64,000 nt of DNA from Alviniconcha marisindica (GCA_018857735.1 JABMCL010001766.1:1568501-1632500), one strand, 5' to 3'; counted from the stretch's first letter, positions 45,126 to 58,513 are shown. The notes: a model not told the origin generated them from the letters alone. Numbers and translations: made by a program.

Positions 45126-47756
45126 TTAAAGGGCCTAGCGGAAAGGCAGTTTTAAGTTGGGGTACAAAATCGCTCCAAATCGTTTCAAAACAACGGGAGG
45201 TCCGTACTAACGTTTGAAGAGAAGAAACAGTTCGTATTATTCACTTATTTAAAAGGCTTCGATTAGGTTGTAATGCGTTTATTTTGGCAAAAAGGTCAGA
45301 AAATACGGTCAACTGAACGTTTCAATACAGCGCCATTTTGAAGCGAGATTCCGCGAGAGCATTTTAAGAAAGGTCAACGGTCGGGCAGTGACGTCACAAA
45401 AGGCCAGAAATAAACGTGGAAGTGGGTCTGGGGGTCCAAGGGAAAAACCGATTTTGAAAAAACCCATTTCGAACTCCAGGGGTAACTTTCAGTAATGGGC
45501 CCTTTTTTTTTCCCCCTTGTTATTTCATCTTCTCGAGCCTTGTTAGGTGGTGGTTTTCGGTTTTTTCTTTGGTTTTTACCTAGTTTTCACAAAGGCTAGA
45601 CCTCTAAAGGCCTGCCTTTTTTGGGTGTTTTATTTTTTTTTTCCTTTTACCTTTTGTTTTTTTTATCATATTAAGATGAAAAAGGGTTTGTTGTTTAGTT
45701 AATAGATAGCGTTTTCGTGGCCTTTTGGGTTGGCCCGGGGGTTGGGGCTGACCGGTTTTTCCCATTGCATTTTTTTTCTTTTGACCCCTTTTTTTTCCCC
45801 GGTTATGGGTTCTTTTTACGTGTACGAGTGAGGGGGTAGTCTCGATTTTTAACGACCCGCTCATTCTTTCTTTGTGGGGGGGGGGGTTCGTGAGCGCTGT
45901 TGCCTCCCTTTGTTGTCCTGAAGGTTTATCGTGACAGGAAGGGTATCCACCCTTTGTCCCGTTGCCGCTGACATTTTTTTGCCTCCTCTTTCTTTTAAAG
46001 TTTTTTTTTTTTCTTTCCCCTTTTTTTCTTTTCCACCTTCGTTTTTTTTTTTCTTTTTTATCTTTTTTTTGGCCATTCGTACCCGCTTGTTAGTTCCCTG
46101 TTTGGGGCCCCTTTTTGCTTTTCTCTTTCGTCTCATTTTTTTACATCCCGGTGTTTGTCATCGTATCCCTGTTTAGAGATTTCTTTATCAGTCGCAGCCT
46201 TGTTTTTAAGGAAGGGGGAGTGAGGGGTTAGTTAGAGTTAGAAAAGTTAATGTTAGTTATGGTTATTTTGGGCTTTCCATCTGTTTGTGGCAATTTTTTG
46301 CTCTGTGCTCTTATGGCTTTGCTGTAGTCGTCCACTCTTTTTTCTGTTTGATCGGTGGTTTTTTTTCCTCCACCTTAGTTTGCAGGTAGGCCACCCTTTG
46401 GGTTTTTTAGGGGTTTAGCTGTTTTGTTTTTTCATTTGGGTCAGCTTTTTCTTGCCGTTAGGGGGCCCTTTTTTGTTTTCCCCCAGCTTTTTTTGGTTTG
46501 GGCTTTTTCTTTTTCCCTTTTTTTTGCCTGTTAGGGCAGCCATTTTTCGTTTTCCACCCAAAATTTGTGGTTTTGGGCTTTTTTTCTTTTCCACAGGGAT
46601 TTGGTTTTTCTTTTTTGTCACAGGGATTTGTGTACAGTTTTTTTTTACACGGCTTTCTGGTAAGCATTCGTGCTAGACTTTCGTCTTTCCTTCTTTTTTT
46701 TAAGTCCCAAAGCTAAAGAATATTAGGGAAAACTGCGATGTCGACCGACTGGTGGGGGCTTGGCGCGGCCCGTGAGAGTGCCGCTATTTTTATAAGCCCG
46801 GTTTTTGTGGTCAAAAATTTCACAGGCCAGGAAATTTTTTTTCCCTTTCATTTTGCTTTCTCGGTTGTTTTCAAGATTTTTTCCCCGGATTTTTTTTTTC
46901 TTAGACAAAGCAGGGGGATTTGTTTGGGAGTTCAAAGTTTTTCCTCCTTTTTCTTTCTTTTCTCCGTGTTTCCATGTCCATTTTTTTTGTTTGGTTTTTT
47001 TTTGTTTTCTTTTCTCCCCTCTTTTCTTTTTTGCCCTTTTTTTTTTTCTTCTGCATTTATTACGAGTTCGTTCTTGCTGAGGTTTTTGTGTAATTTGCCT
47101 TTTTGTTGATTTCCCTTTTTTTTCTAGGGGTTTCTTTTTTCCCCTTTTTTAATTTTATCTATGCACTGAGTGCCAACGGTCAAAATGTATTTCTGAGTAC
47201 TTTTGGGCGGTAGGATATATTTCCTTTTATAATTTAAAGGGCGGGGTTTCATCCCAAAAAGACCGTTTCCTTTCCTCTACCCCAAGACAACCTAGCGAAA
47301 CCGGGGGCCCGGATGCGGGGGGGGGAAACCCACTTGGGAAAAAAAAACCAGTTGAACTCCAAAGGGTGAACTTTCCCTTTGACTGCTATCTTTCGGGAAG
47401 GTTGAAAAGGGAAAACAACACCCTTTGGTCTGCAGCCCGCGATCCCAGGCCGCACATTCGGTGGATTTTCGTTGTGGACCCATTTATGGTGAAAGCGCGC
47501 CTCATTTGCCATTCGCCTCAGCGCCTGTTAGCGACGTCAGAGACCTACGTCACGGATCTCGCGCGTATTTCGAGATTAAAACAAACAGACGAAATTCGGC
47601 CTGATCGGCATGCATTTGTTCCTTGGTAAACATATTTACTTTCATGGCAGTGACATTTTATTAGATTTAAATGTCATGTTATGCTCAAGACTTTCATAAT
47701 TGGGTCGATTTTCAACGTTCCTTTGCACTCAAAAACTGCCTTTCTGGGCCCTTTAA
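45126..47756. mobile_element. TTAA-flanked inverted-repeat element (2.6 kb)
   Basis: TTAA at 45126-45129 and 47753-47756 flank inverted ends: AGGGCCTAGCGGAAAGGCAG (left) and AGGGCCCAGAAAGGCAG read inward (right). A TGACGTCA palindrome lies at 45389-45396, as in the 31568 element (31730-31737). Consistent with Kolobok- or piggyBac-type ends. No transposase frame is readable; the interior is abnormal. Confidence 0.65.
45485..47165. other. T/G-rich, A-poor stretch with many homopolymers
   Basis: The plus strand is strikingly short of A and full of T, G and C runs. The minus strand gives Lys-rich open frames (45604-45864, 45861-46136, 46415-46621) that have no domain and reflect poly-A. Either real low-complexity DNA or poor consensus. 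Confidence 0.7.
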
Positions 47757-48140
47757 AATGGCTCTCATCGCTGCCTATCTTAATGTTGGAGTAACTCTGG
47801 TGGTGGTAGTGCAGCGTTAGGTATAGTCTACCCATCTTCCCCCATCTCCTGGGATCCCAGTCCCCGACAGTACCTCTTCGGAGACACCTTTGACGTTAAA
47901 CAAGAGAGTTAGAGGTGCAGAGCAAGAGCACTCGCTCTCGAAAACCACATTTAAGCACGATGTAGCCAGGTCAACAAATGGATGGGTGACCGTTACGTCA
48001 GTGCTAGGCTTTGCACCTGCCCTGGTGTTTCTCCGGAGTCAGATTTGGTGCAGGTTCTACAAACGTCCTTCGAATGAATGTATATAAACCGAGGTCCGCT
48101 GTGTGTATACCCATGCATAAAGACCTCAGACGCACGCTAA

Positions 48141-48215
48141 AGATCCTGTAGTCCATGTCAGAGTTCGGTGGATTATGGAAACACCAAAATAACTCGCATA
48201 CACTAAATATGTCGG
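48141..48215 (+). repeat. SINE tail copy
   Basis: ATCCTGTAGTCCATGTCAGA, then TTCGGTGGATTATGGAAAC, homologous to about 16645-16710. Confidence 0.7.
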
Positions 48216-48374
48216 GGTTTTCAGAATGTTCAAGTTGGACACTATGCTGCAGAAGAAGAAGCAGAAACCTGTGCACCCACCGGTCCTACGTATGAGTTAC
48301 TTCCCTTGACAAGGAAGGCACGCTGGGTACTTTGGCACAGACAGAAAGAAGAAACGTTCATCAGTTTCACTGGC

Positions 48375-49143
48375 CTTCCGTCTCAGAGACATCCGTCTTG
48401 GCTTTATAGATCAGTATGCTCTGAACTAATGTATCTTTCAAGCACAGAGTCGTTACTCTTATTCACAAATACAGGAGTACATCGCCTGTGGAGAAAGGAT
48501 GTGAGGTTATTCGGAAGGAGCCACATTTCCTTATTGTATCTCTTGCCTGGACCCCTCAGTCACCGAACCACATGGCAGTTTATAGCAAATTTGGCACATG
48601 ACAGTTTATAGCAAATATACATCTATATACATCTTCTGTCTTGGACTTCCGTGTCGGAAATATCTGTCTCTGCCATCTGACTTGGCCTTCCGTCTCTCGG
48701 ACATCCGTACATAACATCCGTTTTTGATTTCCGCCTAAGGGAAATCCGTCTCTGCCTTCAGATTCAAGAAAATCCTCTCTGCCTTCCGTCTCGGGGATAT
48801 CCGTCTGAGCTATCAATCTCGGCGACATACGTCTTGACCTTCCGTCTCAGGGGCATCTGCCTTGTTCTTCCATCTCGGAGACATCCGACTCAGGAGCATC
48901 TGCCTTCCTTTTCCGTCTCTGGAACATCCTTCAAATCAAGTGAAATGCATATACTTCATCGTCCATCACAGGGCAGCTCAATTAACTACTAAGAAATCGT
49001 TTATTTAAAAAAAATGTAAATATAACGACAAAAGGATTATAATTCAAAATCACTTCAGAAACAGATTCCATGCAATTCAACAATGAAAACTATACAAAAG
49101 GGAAAACATATTCTTCCTGCCCTCCCCTCCGCCACAGACACAG

Positions 49144-49188
<45 letters not shown>

Positions 49189-52100
49189 AACAAAAATACA
49201 CACCCATTCATACACATATCATCCCTCACAGGGCCATTCAAAACACCAAACACGCATTAATTAAAAAACATCTAACAACAACGACAAAAAAATTATAATT
49301 CATAATAACTTCATAAACAGACTGGATACAATTCCATGATCAAAATTAAGAAAACTTGCTCATCCTGGCCTCCACGAATACACACACGAAAACATACACG
49401 TCACCACAGACTCACACACACACACGCATACACACACGGCAACACACACACACACGCACACGCACACACACCACTGCTGTCATCAACCAGACTCACACAT
49501 CGCTGGACCCATACACACCACTCAAAGCTAATCAGACAGTAACACCCACTCAATCCTTCCATAATGTTTAAAACCACACACCTTCCGTCTCGGGGACATC
49601 CGTCTCGGTCTTCCTCCGTCTCGAGAACACCCGTCTCAGGGGCCTCGGCCTTCCTCCGTCTCGGGGACATCCGTCTCGACGCCACAGTCACGGGGACATC
49701 TGTCTCGGGCCCATCCGTCTCAGCTTCCCGTCTCAGAGACATCCGCCTCAGCCATCCGTCTCTGCCATCCGTCTAGGGACATCCCTCTCGGTCTTCCGTC
49801 TCGGGGACATCTTTCAATTCAAGTCAAGTAAATGCCCTTTAGCATCCCTCAAAGGGCAGTACTAACGAACTACTAAAGACTCGTTATTGAAAAAAGCACC
49901 CACAAAACCATTATGATTCCTAATAAATCCTTAAACACACTGGATACAGGGATTCAGTCATCAAAACTACATTCCAGGACAAAACATGCTCTTTCTGCCA
50001 TCCACTACTCCACCACATGCACCCATGTACACCCAACCAACCAACCACCCACACCCACCACTGCTGTCATCAACGCATGTCATAATACATGGCTCGACCC
50101 ATACACACCACTCAAAGATAATCAGACAGTAACATGCACTCAATCCTTTCACAATGTTTAAAAACACAAACCTTCCGTCTCGGGGACATCCGTCTCGGTC
50201 TTCCTCCGTCTCGGCCTTCCTCCGTCACAGGGACCTCCGTCTCAGGGGTATCCGTCTCGGCGCCATCCGTCTCAGGGACATCCGTCTCAGGGGCATCCGT
50301 CTCGGGGGCATCCGTCTCGGGGGCATCCGTCTTCGAGACTGCGAAGGCCAAGACGAATAGCGCAGACGGATATCCCCAAGATGGAAAGACATGAAGACGA
50401 AGGGCCCATCCGTCTCAGCTTCCCGTCTCAGGGACATCCGTCTTTGCCTAACGTCTCAGCTATCCGTCTCGGGGACATCCCTTTCGGTCGTCCGTCTCGG
50501 GGACATCCTTCAATTCAAGTAAATGCACTTTAGCATCCCGCAGAGTCCAGTACTAACTACCTACTAAAGATTCGTTATTGAAAAAAGCAGCGACAAAACC
50601 ATTATAATTCATAACAACTTCTTAAACACACTGGATACAGAGATCCGTTCATCAAAACTCTATCCCACGACAAAATATGCTCTTTTTGCCATCCCCTCCT
50701 CAACCACGCGCACACATGCACACCCACCCAACCACCCACCCACACCCCCGCTGTCATCAACAAGACTCACACATCGCTGGACCCAAACACACCACTCAAA
50801 GCTAATCAGACAGTAACACCCACTCAAGCCTTCTACAATCTTTAAAAACACGCACCTTCCGTCTCGGGGACATCCGTCTCGGTCTTCCTCCGTCTCGGGG
50901 ACATCCGTCTCAGCGGCCTCCGTCTCGGTGCCATCCGTCTCGGGGACATCGGTCGCAGGGGCCTCCGTCTCGGTGCCATCCGTCTCGGGGACATCGGTCG
51001 CAGGGGCCTCCGTCTCGGTGCGATCCGTCTCGGGGACATCCGTCTCGGGGACATCCGTCTCAGGGGCATCCGTCTCGGGGACGTCCTTCTTGGAGACTGC
51101 GAAGGCCAAGACGAATGGCGCAGACGGATATCCCCAAGATGGAAAGACATGACGACGGAGGGTCCATCCGTCTCAGCTTCCCGTCTCAGGGACATCCGTC
51201 TATGCCTTCCGTTTCTGCCATCCGTCTCGGGGACATCTCTCTCGGTCGTCCGTCTCGGGGATATCTTTCAATTCAAGTGAAGTAAATGCACTTTAACATA
51301 CCTCGCAGGGCAGTAGTAACGAACTACTGAAGATTCGTTATTGAATAAAACAGCTGCAAAATCATTCTAATTCATAATGATTTCTTAAACACACTGGATA
51401 CAGGGATCCGATCATCGAAACTCTATCCACGACAAAATATGTTCTTTTTGCCTCCACAATACGCACCCATGCACACCCACACAACCACCCACCCACACCC
51501 AAACACACCACAGCTGTCGTTAACCAGGCTCACACATCGCTGGACCAATACACACGACTCAAAGCTAATCTGACAGTAACACCCACTCAAGCATTCCACA
51601 ATCTTTAAAAACACACACCTTCTTCGCGGACATCCGTCTCGGTCTTCCTCCGTCTCGGCCTTCCTCCGTCTCAGGGGCCTCCGTCTCCGCCTTCCTCCGT
51701 CTCGGTGCCATCCGTCTCGGGGACATCCGTCTCAGAGGCATCCGTCTCAGGGACATCCGTCTCAGGGGCATCCGTCTCGGCGCCATCTGTCTCGGGGACG
51801 TCCGTCTTCGAGACTGCGAAGGCCAAAACCAACGGCGCAGACCGATATCCCCAAGATGGAAAGACATGAAGACGGAGGGCCCATCCGTCTCAGCTTTCTG
51901 TCTCAGGGACATCCGCCTGTGCCTTCCGTCGCTGCCATCCATCTCGGTCGTCCGTCTCGGGGACATCCTTCAATTCAAGTAAAGGCACATAAGCATTCCT
52001 CACCGGCCAGTACTAACTAACTACTAAAGACTCGTTATTGAAGAAAAGCAGCGACAAAATCATTCTGATTCATAATGACTTCTTAAACACACTGGATACA

Positions 52101-55100
52101 GGGATCCGATCATCAAAGCTCTATCACACGATAAAACGTGCTCTTTCTGCCATCCCCTCCTCCATCACACGCACCCATGCACACCCTCCCAACCACCCAC
52201 CCACATCCAAACACACCACCGCTGTCATCAACCTGACTGACAGATCGCTGGACCCATACACACCACTCAAAGTTAATCAGACAGTAACATGCACTCAAGC
52301 TTTCTACAATCTTTAAAAATACACACCTTCCGTCTCGGGGACATCCGTCTCGGTCTTCCTCCATCTCGGCCTTCCTCCGTCTCAGGGACATCAGTCTCAG
52401 GGGCCTCCGTCTCGGCTTTCGTCCGTCTCGGGGACATCCGTCTCAGGGGCCGCCGTCTCGGTGCCATCATTCTCGGGGGGATCCGTCTCAGGGGCATCCG
52501 TCTCGGGGACATCCGTCTCAGAGGCCTCTGTCTCGACGCCATCCCTCTCGGTCGTCCGTCTCGGGGACATCCTTCAATTCAAGTCAAATAAATGCACTTT
52601 AGCATCCCTCACAGGGCAGTCTAACTAACTACTAAAGACTCCTTACTGAAAAAAGGAGCGACAAAATCATTATAATTCATAATGACTTCTTAAACACACT
52701 GGATACAGGGATCCGATCATTAAAACTCTATCCCACGACAAAATATGCTCTTTCTGCCATCCCCTCTTCCACAACACGCACCCATGCACACCCACACAAC
52801 CATCCACCCACTCCCAAACACACCACCGCTGTCGTCAACCAGACTCACACATCGCTGGACCAATACACATCACTCAAAGCTAATCTGACAGTAACACCCA
52901 CTCAAGCATTCCACAATCTTTAAAAACACACACCTTCCGTCTCGCGGACAGCCGTCTCGGTCTTCCTCCGTCTCGGCCTTCCTCCGTCTCGGCCTTCCTC
53001 CGTCTCAGAGGCCTCCGTCTCGGCCTTCCTCCGTCTCGGGGACATCCGTCTCGGTGCCATCCGTCTCGGGGACATCCGTCTCAGAGGCATCCGTCTCGGG
53101 GACATCCGTCTCAGAGGCATCCGTCTCAGGGACATCCGCCTGTGCCTTCCGTCGCTGCCATCCCTCTCGGTCGTCCGTCTCGGGGACATCTCGGCCTTCC
53201 ACTCATCTTTAAAAACACACACCTTCCGTCTCGCGGACAGCCGTCTCGGTCTTCCTCCGTCTCCGCCTTCCTCCGTCTCCGCCTTCCTCCGTGTCGAGGA
53301 CATCCGTCTCAGGGGCCTCCGTCTCGGTGCCATCCGTCTCGGGGACATCCGTCTCAGGGGCATCCGTCTCAGGGGCATCCGTCTCAGGGGCATCCGTCTC
53401 GGCGACATTCGTCTCGGGGACGTCCGTCTTCGAGATTGCGAAGGCCAAGACGAATGGCGCAGGCGGATATCCCCAAGATGGAAAGACATGAAGACGGAGG
53501 GTCCATCCGTCTCAGTTTCCCGTCTCAGGGACATCCGCCTGTGCCTTCCGTCGCTGCCATCCGTCTCGGGGACATCCCTCCCGGTCGTCCGTCTCGGGGA
53601 CATCCTTCAATTTAAGTCAAGTAAATGCAGTTTAGCATCCCTCACAGGCCAGTACTAACTAACTACTAAAGACTCATTGAAAAAAGCAGCGACAAAATCA
53701 TTCTAATTCATAATGACTTCTTAAACACGCTGGATACAGGGATCCGATCATCAAAACTCTATCCCACGACAAATATGCTCTTTCTGCCATCCCCTCTTCC
53801 ACTACACGCATGCATGCACACCCACCCAACCACCCACGCACTCCCAAACACACCACTGCTGTCATCAACCAGACTCACACATCGCTGGACCCATACACAA
53901 CACTCAAAGCTAATCTGACAGTAACATCCACTCAAGCCTTCCACAATCTTGAAAAACACATACCTTCCCTCTCGGGGACATCCGTCTCGGTCTTCCTCCG
54001 TCTCGGGGACATCCGTATCAGGGGACCTCCGTCTCAGGGGCCTCCGTCTCGGCGCCATCCCTCTCGGCCGTCCGTCTCGGGTCCTTCCTTCAATTCAGGT
54101 CAAGTAGCACTTTAGAATCCCTCACAGGGTAGTACTAACTAACTACTAAACACTCGTTATCGAAAAAAGCACCAACAAAATCAATGTAATTCATAATGAA
54201 TTCTTAAACACACTGGATACAGGGATCCGATCATCAAAACTCTATCCCCCAAGAAAACGTGCTCTTTCTGCCACCCCTCTTACACCACACGCTCCCATGC
54301 ACACCCTCCCAACCACCCACCCACACCCAAACACACCACCGCTGTCATCAACCAGACTCACACATCGCTGGACCCATACACACCACTCAAAACTAATCAG
54401 ACAGTAACACCCACTCAAGCCTTCCACAATCTTTAAAAACACACACCTTCCGTCTGGCGGAATCGACAGCCGTCTCGGTCTTCCTCCGTCTCGGTGCCAT
54501 CCGTCTCGGGGACATCCGTCTCAGAGGCATCCGTCTCGGGGACATCCGTCTCAGAGGCATCCGTCTCAGGGACACTCCGTCTCAGAGGCATCAGTCTCAG
54601 GGACATCCGTCTCAGGGGCATCCGTCTCGGCGCCATCCGTCTCGGGACGTCCGTCTTCGAGACTGCGAAGGCCAAGACGAATGGCACAGACGGATATCCC
54701 CAAGATGGAAAGACATGAAGACGGAGGGCCCATCCGTCTCAGCTTCCGTCTCAGAGACATCCGTCTATGCCTTCCGTTGCTGCCATCCGTCTCGGGGACA
54801 TCCCTCCCGGTCGTCCGTCTCGGGGACATCCTTCAATTTAAGTCAAGTAAATGCACGTTAGCATCCCTCACAGGGCAGTACTAGCTAACTACTAAAGACT
54901 CGTTTTTGATTAAAGCAGCGACAAAATCATTATAATTCATAATGACTTCTTATACACACTGGATACAGGGATCCGATCATCAAAATTCTACCCCTCGACA
55001 AAATATGCTCTTTCTGCCATCCCCTCCACCACACGCACCCATGCACACCCACCCAGCCACCCACCCACACTCAAACACACCACCGCTGTCATCAACCAGA

Positions 55101-56130
55101 GTTACACATCGCTGGACCCATACACACCACTCATAGCGAATCAGACAGTAACACCCACTCAAGCCTTCCATAATCTTTAAAAACACATACCTTCCGTCTC
55201 GGGGACATCCGTCTCGGTCATCCTCCGTCTCCGCCTTCCTCCATCTTGGGGGCATCTGTCTCAGGGGCCTCCGTCTCGCTGCCATCCGTCTCGGGGACAT
55301 CCGTCTGAGGGGCATCCGTCTCAGGGACATCCGTCTCAGGGGTATCCGTCTCGGCGCCATCCGTCTCGGGGACGTCCGTCTTCGAGACTGCTAAGGCTAG
55401 GACGGTTGGTGCAGACGGATATCCCCAAGATGGAAAGACATGAAGACGGAGGGTCCATCCGTCTCATCTTCCCGTCTCAGGGACATCCGCCTGTGCCGTC
55501 CGTCTCTGCCATCCCTCTCGTCGTCCGTCTCGGGGACATCCTTCCATTTAAGTCAAGTAAATACACTTTAGCATCCCTGACAGGGCAGTACTAACTAACT
55601 ACTAAAGACTGGTTATTTAAAAAAGCAGCGACAAAACTTCTTAAACATACTGGATACAGGTATTCAATCATCAAAACTATATCCCAAGGAAAACATTCTC
55701 TTCCTGCCATTCCGTCCTGCACCACATGCACCCATGCACACCTACCCAACCACCCACCTACACCCACACACATCACTGCTATCATGAACCAGGCTCACAC
55801 ATCGCTAGACCTATACAGAACACTCAGCTTATCGGACAGTAAAACCCACTCAAGCCTTCCACAATGTTTAAAAACACACACCTTCCGTCTCTGGGACATC
55901 CATTTCGGCTTTCTTCCGTTTCGTGGACATTCGTCTGAGAGGCATCTGTCTCGGGGATTTCCGTGTCAGGGATGTACGTCTCGGCGCCATCCATCTTGGG
56001 GACATCCATCTCGGTCTTCCGTGTTTGGAACATCCTTCAATTCAGCTGAAGTAAATATACTTCTTCATCGATCACAGGGCAGTTCAACTAACTACGGAAG
56101 ACTCATTAATTAAAAAACACGTAAAAGGCA
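48375..56130. repeat. Higher-order satellite array: 15-bp minisatellite blocks plus a ~360-bp spacer
   Basis: Minisatellite blocks of CATCCGTCTCGGGGA (15 bp) alternate with a conserved spacer that begins CTTCAATTCAAGTCAAGTAA and ends ATCTTTAAAAACACACACC. Spacer starts lie near 48927, 49806, 50509, 51267, 51967, 52570, 53605, 54089, 54832, 55539 and 56034, a spacing of about 480-1035 bp. Many blocks also hold a GAGACTGCGAAGGCCAAGAC module. Long frames such as MSPRR repeats exist because 15 is a multiple of 3. Confidence 0.95.
49148..49184. repeat. (CA)n microsatellite
   Basis: CA run inside the first full spacer of the higher-order array. Confidence 0.95.
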
Positions 56131-56424
56131 TTATAATTCATAAGTTCATAAACAGACCGGTTACAATTCAATAATCTAACGTCACGAAAAAACATGCTCA
56201 ATAAACAACCTAACATAAAACCAAAACCTCTTTTAGAAAACGGCTTTTACCATCTATATGTCGCACGTCTCACCGCAGAGGTCACGACTTGGTCTGCTTG
56301 CCCAACTCCTCCCCTCTGGTCCTCCAGACTGCAGACCGTGACTGTCAAACGTGACAGCTGAAGAATGACAAAACGTAAACGGAAATGTACTGACGCGACG
56401 TACGTGCTCATCAGAGCAAAGAGT

Positions 56425-56487
56425 TAGTTAGTTAGTTAGTTAGTGCTTTGAGCCCAGTCAACCACAAAGGGTTATATCAGGGCTAAA
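56425..56487 (+). repeat. Interspersed repeat family B
   Basis: (GTTA)n then GTGCTTTGAGCCCAGTCAAC, CACAAAGGGTTATATCAGGG, CTAAA; the cleanest copy. A diverged relative is at 44472-44530. Confidence 0.85.
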
Positions 56488-56749
56488 TCGAGCAAAGAGA
56501 AGAAGGGAAGAAGGCCACGATGCCAAAGAAGGAGACAAAAGATACGACTGCGCGCGAGAGAAATGTTTGTGCATTTCTGTCACTGAGAAATAAATATCCT
56601 TGCATCCTTGGGTTTGCCAGCTTCACAAATGTCAGTAAATTCTTCTCATTGGGTTTTTACCTTCACAAATGTCGATCAGTGAACTGTTCTCTCCATAGTG
56701 CTCAGCCACTAAACTGTCAAATGTTAGCAGTTTTCACACCATGTGCGCG

Positions 56750-57015
56750 CGCGCAGTTAACTGTTAGTGAGCATTTTTCATACCATGCGCGCGCGCGCAG
56801 TCAACTGTTAGTGAGCAGTTTTCATACCAGGCGCGCGCGCACACACACACGCGTGCACGCACACACACATACACGCACACACACACGCGCGTGCGCGCGA
56901 AACGAATGTGTGTGTGCGTGTGTGCGTGCGTGCGTGCGTGTGTCTGTGCTTGCGTGCGTGAGTCTCTGTGTGTGTGTGTGTGCGTGTGTGCGTGTGTCTG
57001 TGCTTGCGTGCGTGC

Positions 57016-57078
<63 letters not shown>

Positions 57079-57282
57079 GCAATAAATACTATATGATTAC
57101 ACATTACTCATTAGTTAGTGAGCAGTTTTCATACCATGCGCGCGCGCATACACACACGCGTGCACGCACACACACATACTCGCACACACACACGCACGTG
57201 CGCGCGAAACGAATGTTGTGTGTGTGCGTGTGTGCGTGCGTGTGTCTGTGCTTGCGTGCGTGCGTGTGTGTGTGTGTGTGTG

Positions 57283-57339
<57 letters not shown>

Positions 57340-57533
57340 TTGCAATAAATACTATATGATTACACATTACTCATTAGTTAGTGAGCAGTTTTCATACCAT
57401 GCGCGCGCGCATACACACACGCGTGCACGCACACACACATACACACACGCACGTGCGCGCGAAACGAATGTGTGTGTGTGTGCGTGTGTGCGTGCGTGTG
57501 CGTGTGTGCGTGTGTCTGTGCTTGCGTGTGTGC

Positions 57534-57596
<63 letters not shown>

Positions 57597-57625
57597 GCAA
57601 TAAATACTATATGATTACACATTAC
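56750..57625. repeat. Triplicated GC/CA/GT block (~250-300 bp unit)
   Basis: Each copy runs GTTAGTGAGCAGTTTTCATA, (CG)n, (CA)n, CGCGAAACGAATG, (GT)n and TGCAATAAATACTATATGAT. CA and GT halves are complementary, so each unit can fold on itself. A partial copy precedes the first. Confidence 0.95.
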
Positions 57626-57819
57626 TTTTGAGATTTTATGTACACATTCAGTAGATTCTGTAAAGCATGGCTGTGCTCACCCTAATCTGAGATACAGCGC
57701 AATAGAGTTATCATTATTATTATCATTCGTCAGAGTGATAGACAAAACTGGAGGACAGAATTCTCAAAAACTTCAATAACGAACTGGACTAGTAACTGTT
57801 GTATTATTATTGCAGAATT

Positions 57820-57830
57820 TTGATCTCGTT

Positions 57831-57862
<32 letters not shown>
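57820..57862. repeat. (CA)n microsatellite
   Basis: About 16 CA units. Confidence 0.95.
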
Positions 57863-57863
<1 letters not shown>

Positions 57864-58147
57864 GTAATGTCCAGGGTATCAATCCAAATACACACAGAGA
57901 CTTACTAGCCGTTACTCACCGTGACGGTACACAGAGAACTGGTCAAAGTAAATGTGTCAGCGCATCATGTTTCACGAGAAGCATACTTTTGGCACGGGCT
58001 AGCTGAGATTCCAGGGGTTGACAAACAACAGGCGCAGAATACTTTGGAAACTGTTATGGCTGCACTAGCTGGAAAGACGCTCACAACAAAGAAGATGCAT
58101 TTTTCGCAAGCACCTGTCGGTAGTTGGTTTTGTGAACACTTTCTTTT

Positions 58148-58513
58148 GTTCACAGTCCTTACAGTTTTGACTGAACTAAAAGGAGCTAGCTCCTTACCCT
58201 GCTCATCTAGGTTTATTTATTCGTCATGTTTATTTCTCTCGTTATTTCTAAGGAATTATACTGATATTCTGACACCAGTTCTACTGGTAAATAATACCCA
58301 ACGGTATCGGTGTTATCCGTGAGACGTCCTTACAGTTCACAGTCCTTACAGTTTTGACTGAACTAAAAGGAGCTAGCTCCTTACCCTGCTCATCTAGGTT
58401 TATTTATTCGTCATGTTTATTTCTCTCGTTATTTCTAAGGAATTATACTGATATTCTGACACCAGTTCTACTGGTAAATAATACCCAATGGTATCGGTGT
58501 TATCCGTGAGACG
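58148..58513. repeat. Nearly exact tandem duplication, 187-bp period
   Basis: 58148-58326 and 58335-58513 differ by a single base (CAACGG versus CAATGG). Indicates a recent duplication or an assembly duplicate. Confidence 0.95.

Noticed and set aside
45604..46621. Lys-rich minus-strand frames as nuclear or histone-like proteins
   Set aside because: Their lysines come from homopolymer A on that strand inside an abnormal-composition region; no conserved motif.
57921..58322. 133-codon plus-strand frame starting MTVHRELVKVNVSAHH
   Set aside because: The first 65 residues look protein-like but match no family I know, and the rest reads through the 187-bp duplication; not enough to call a gene.
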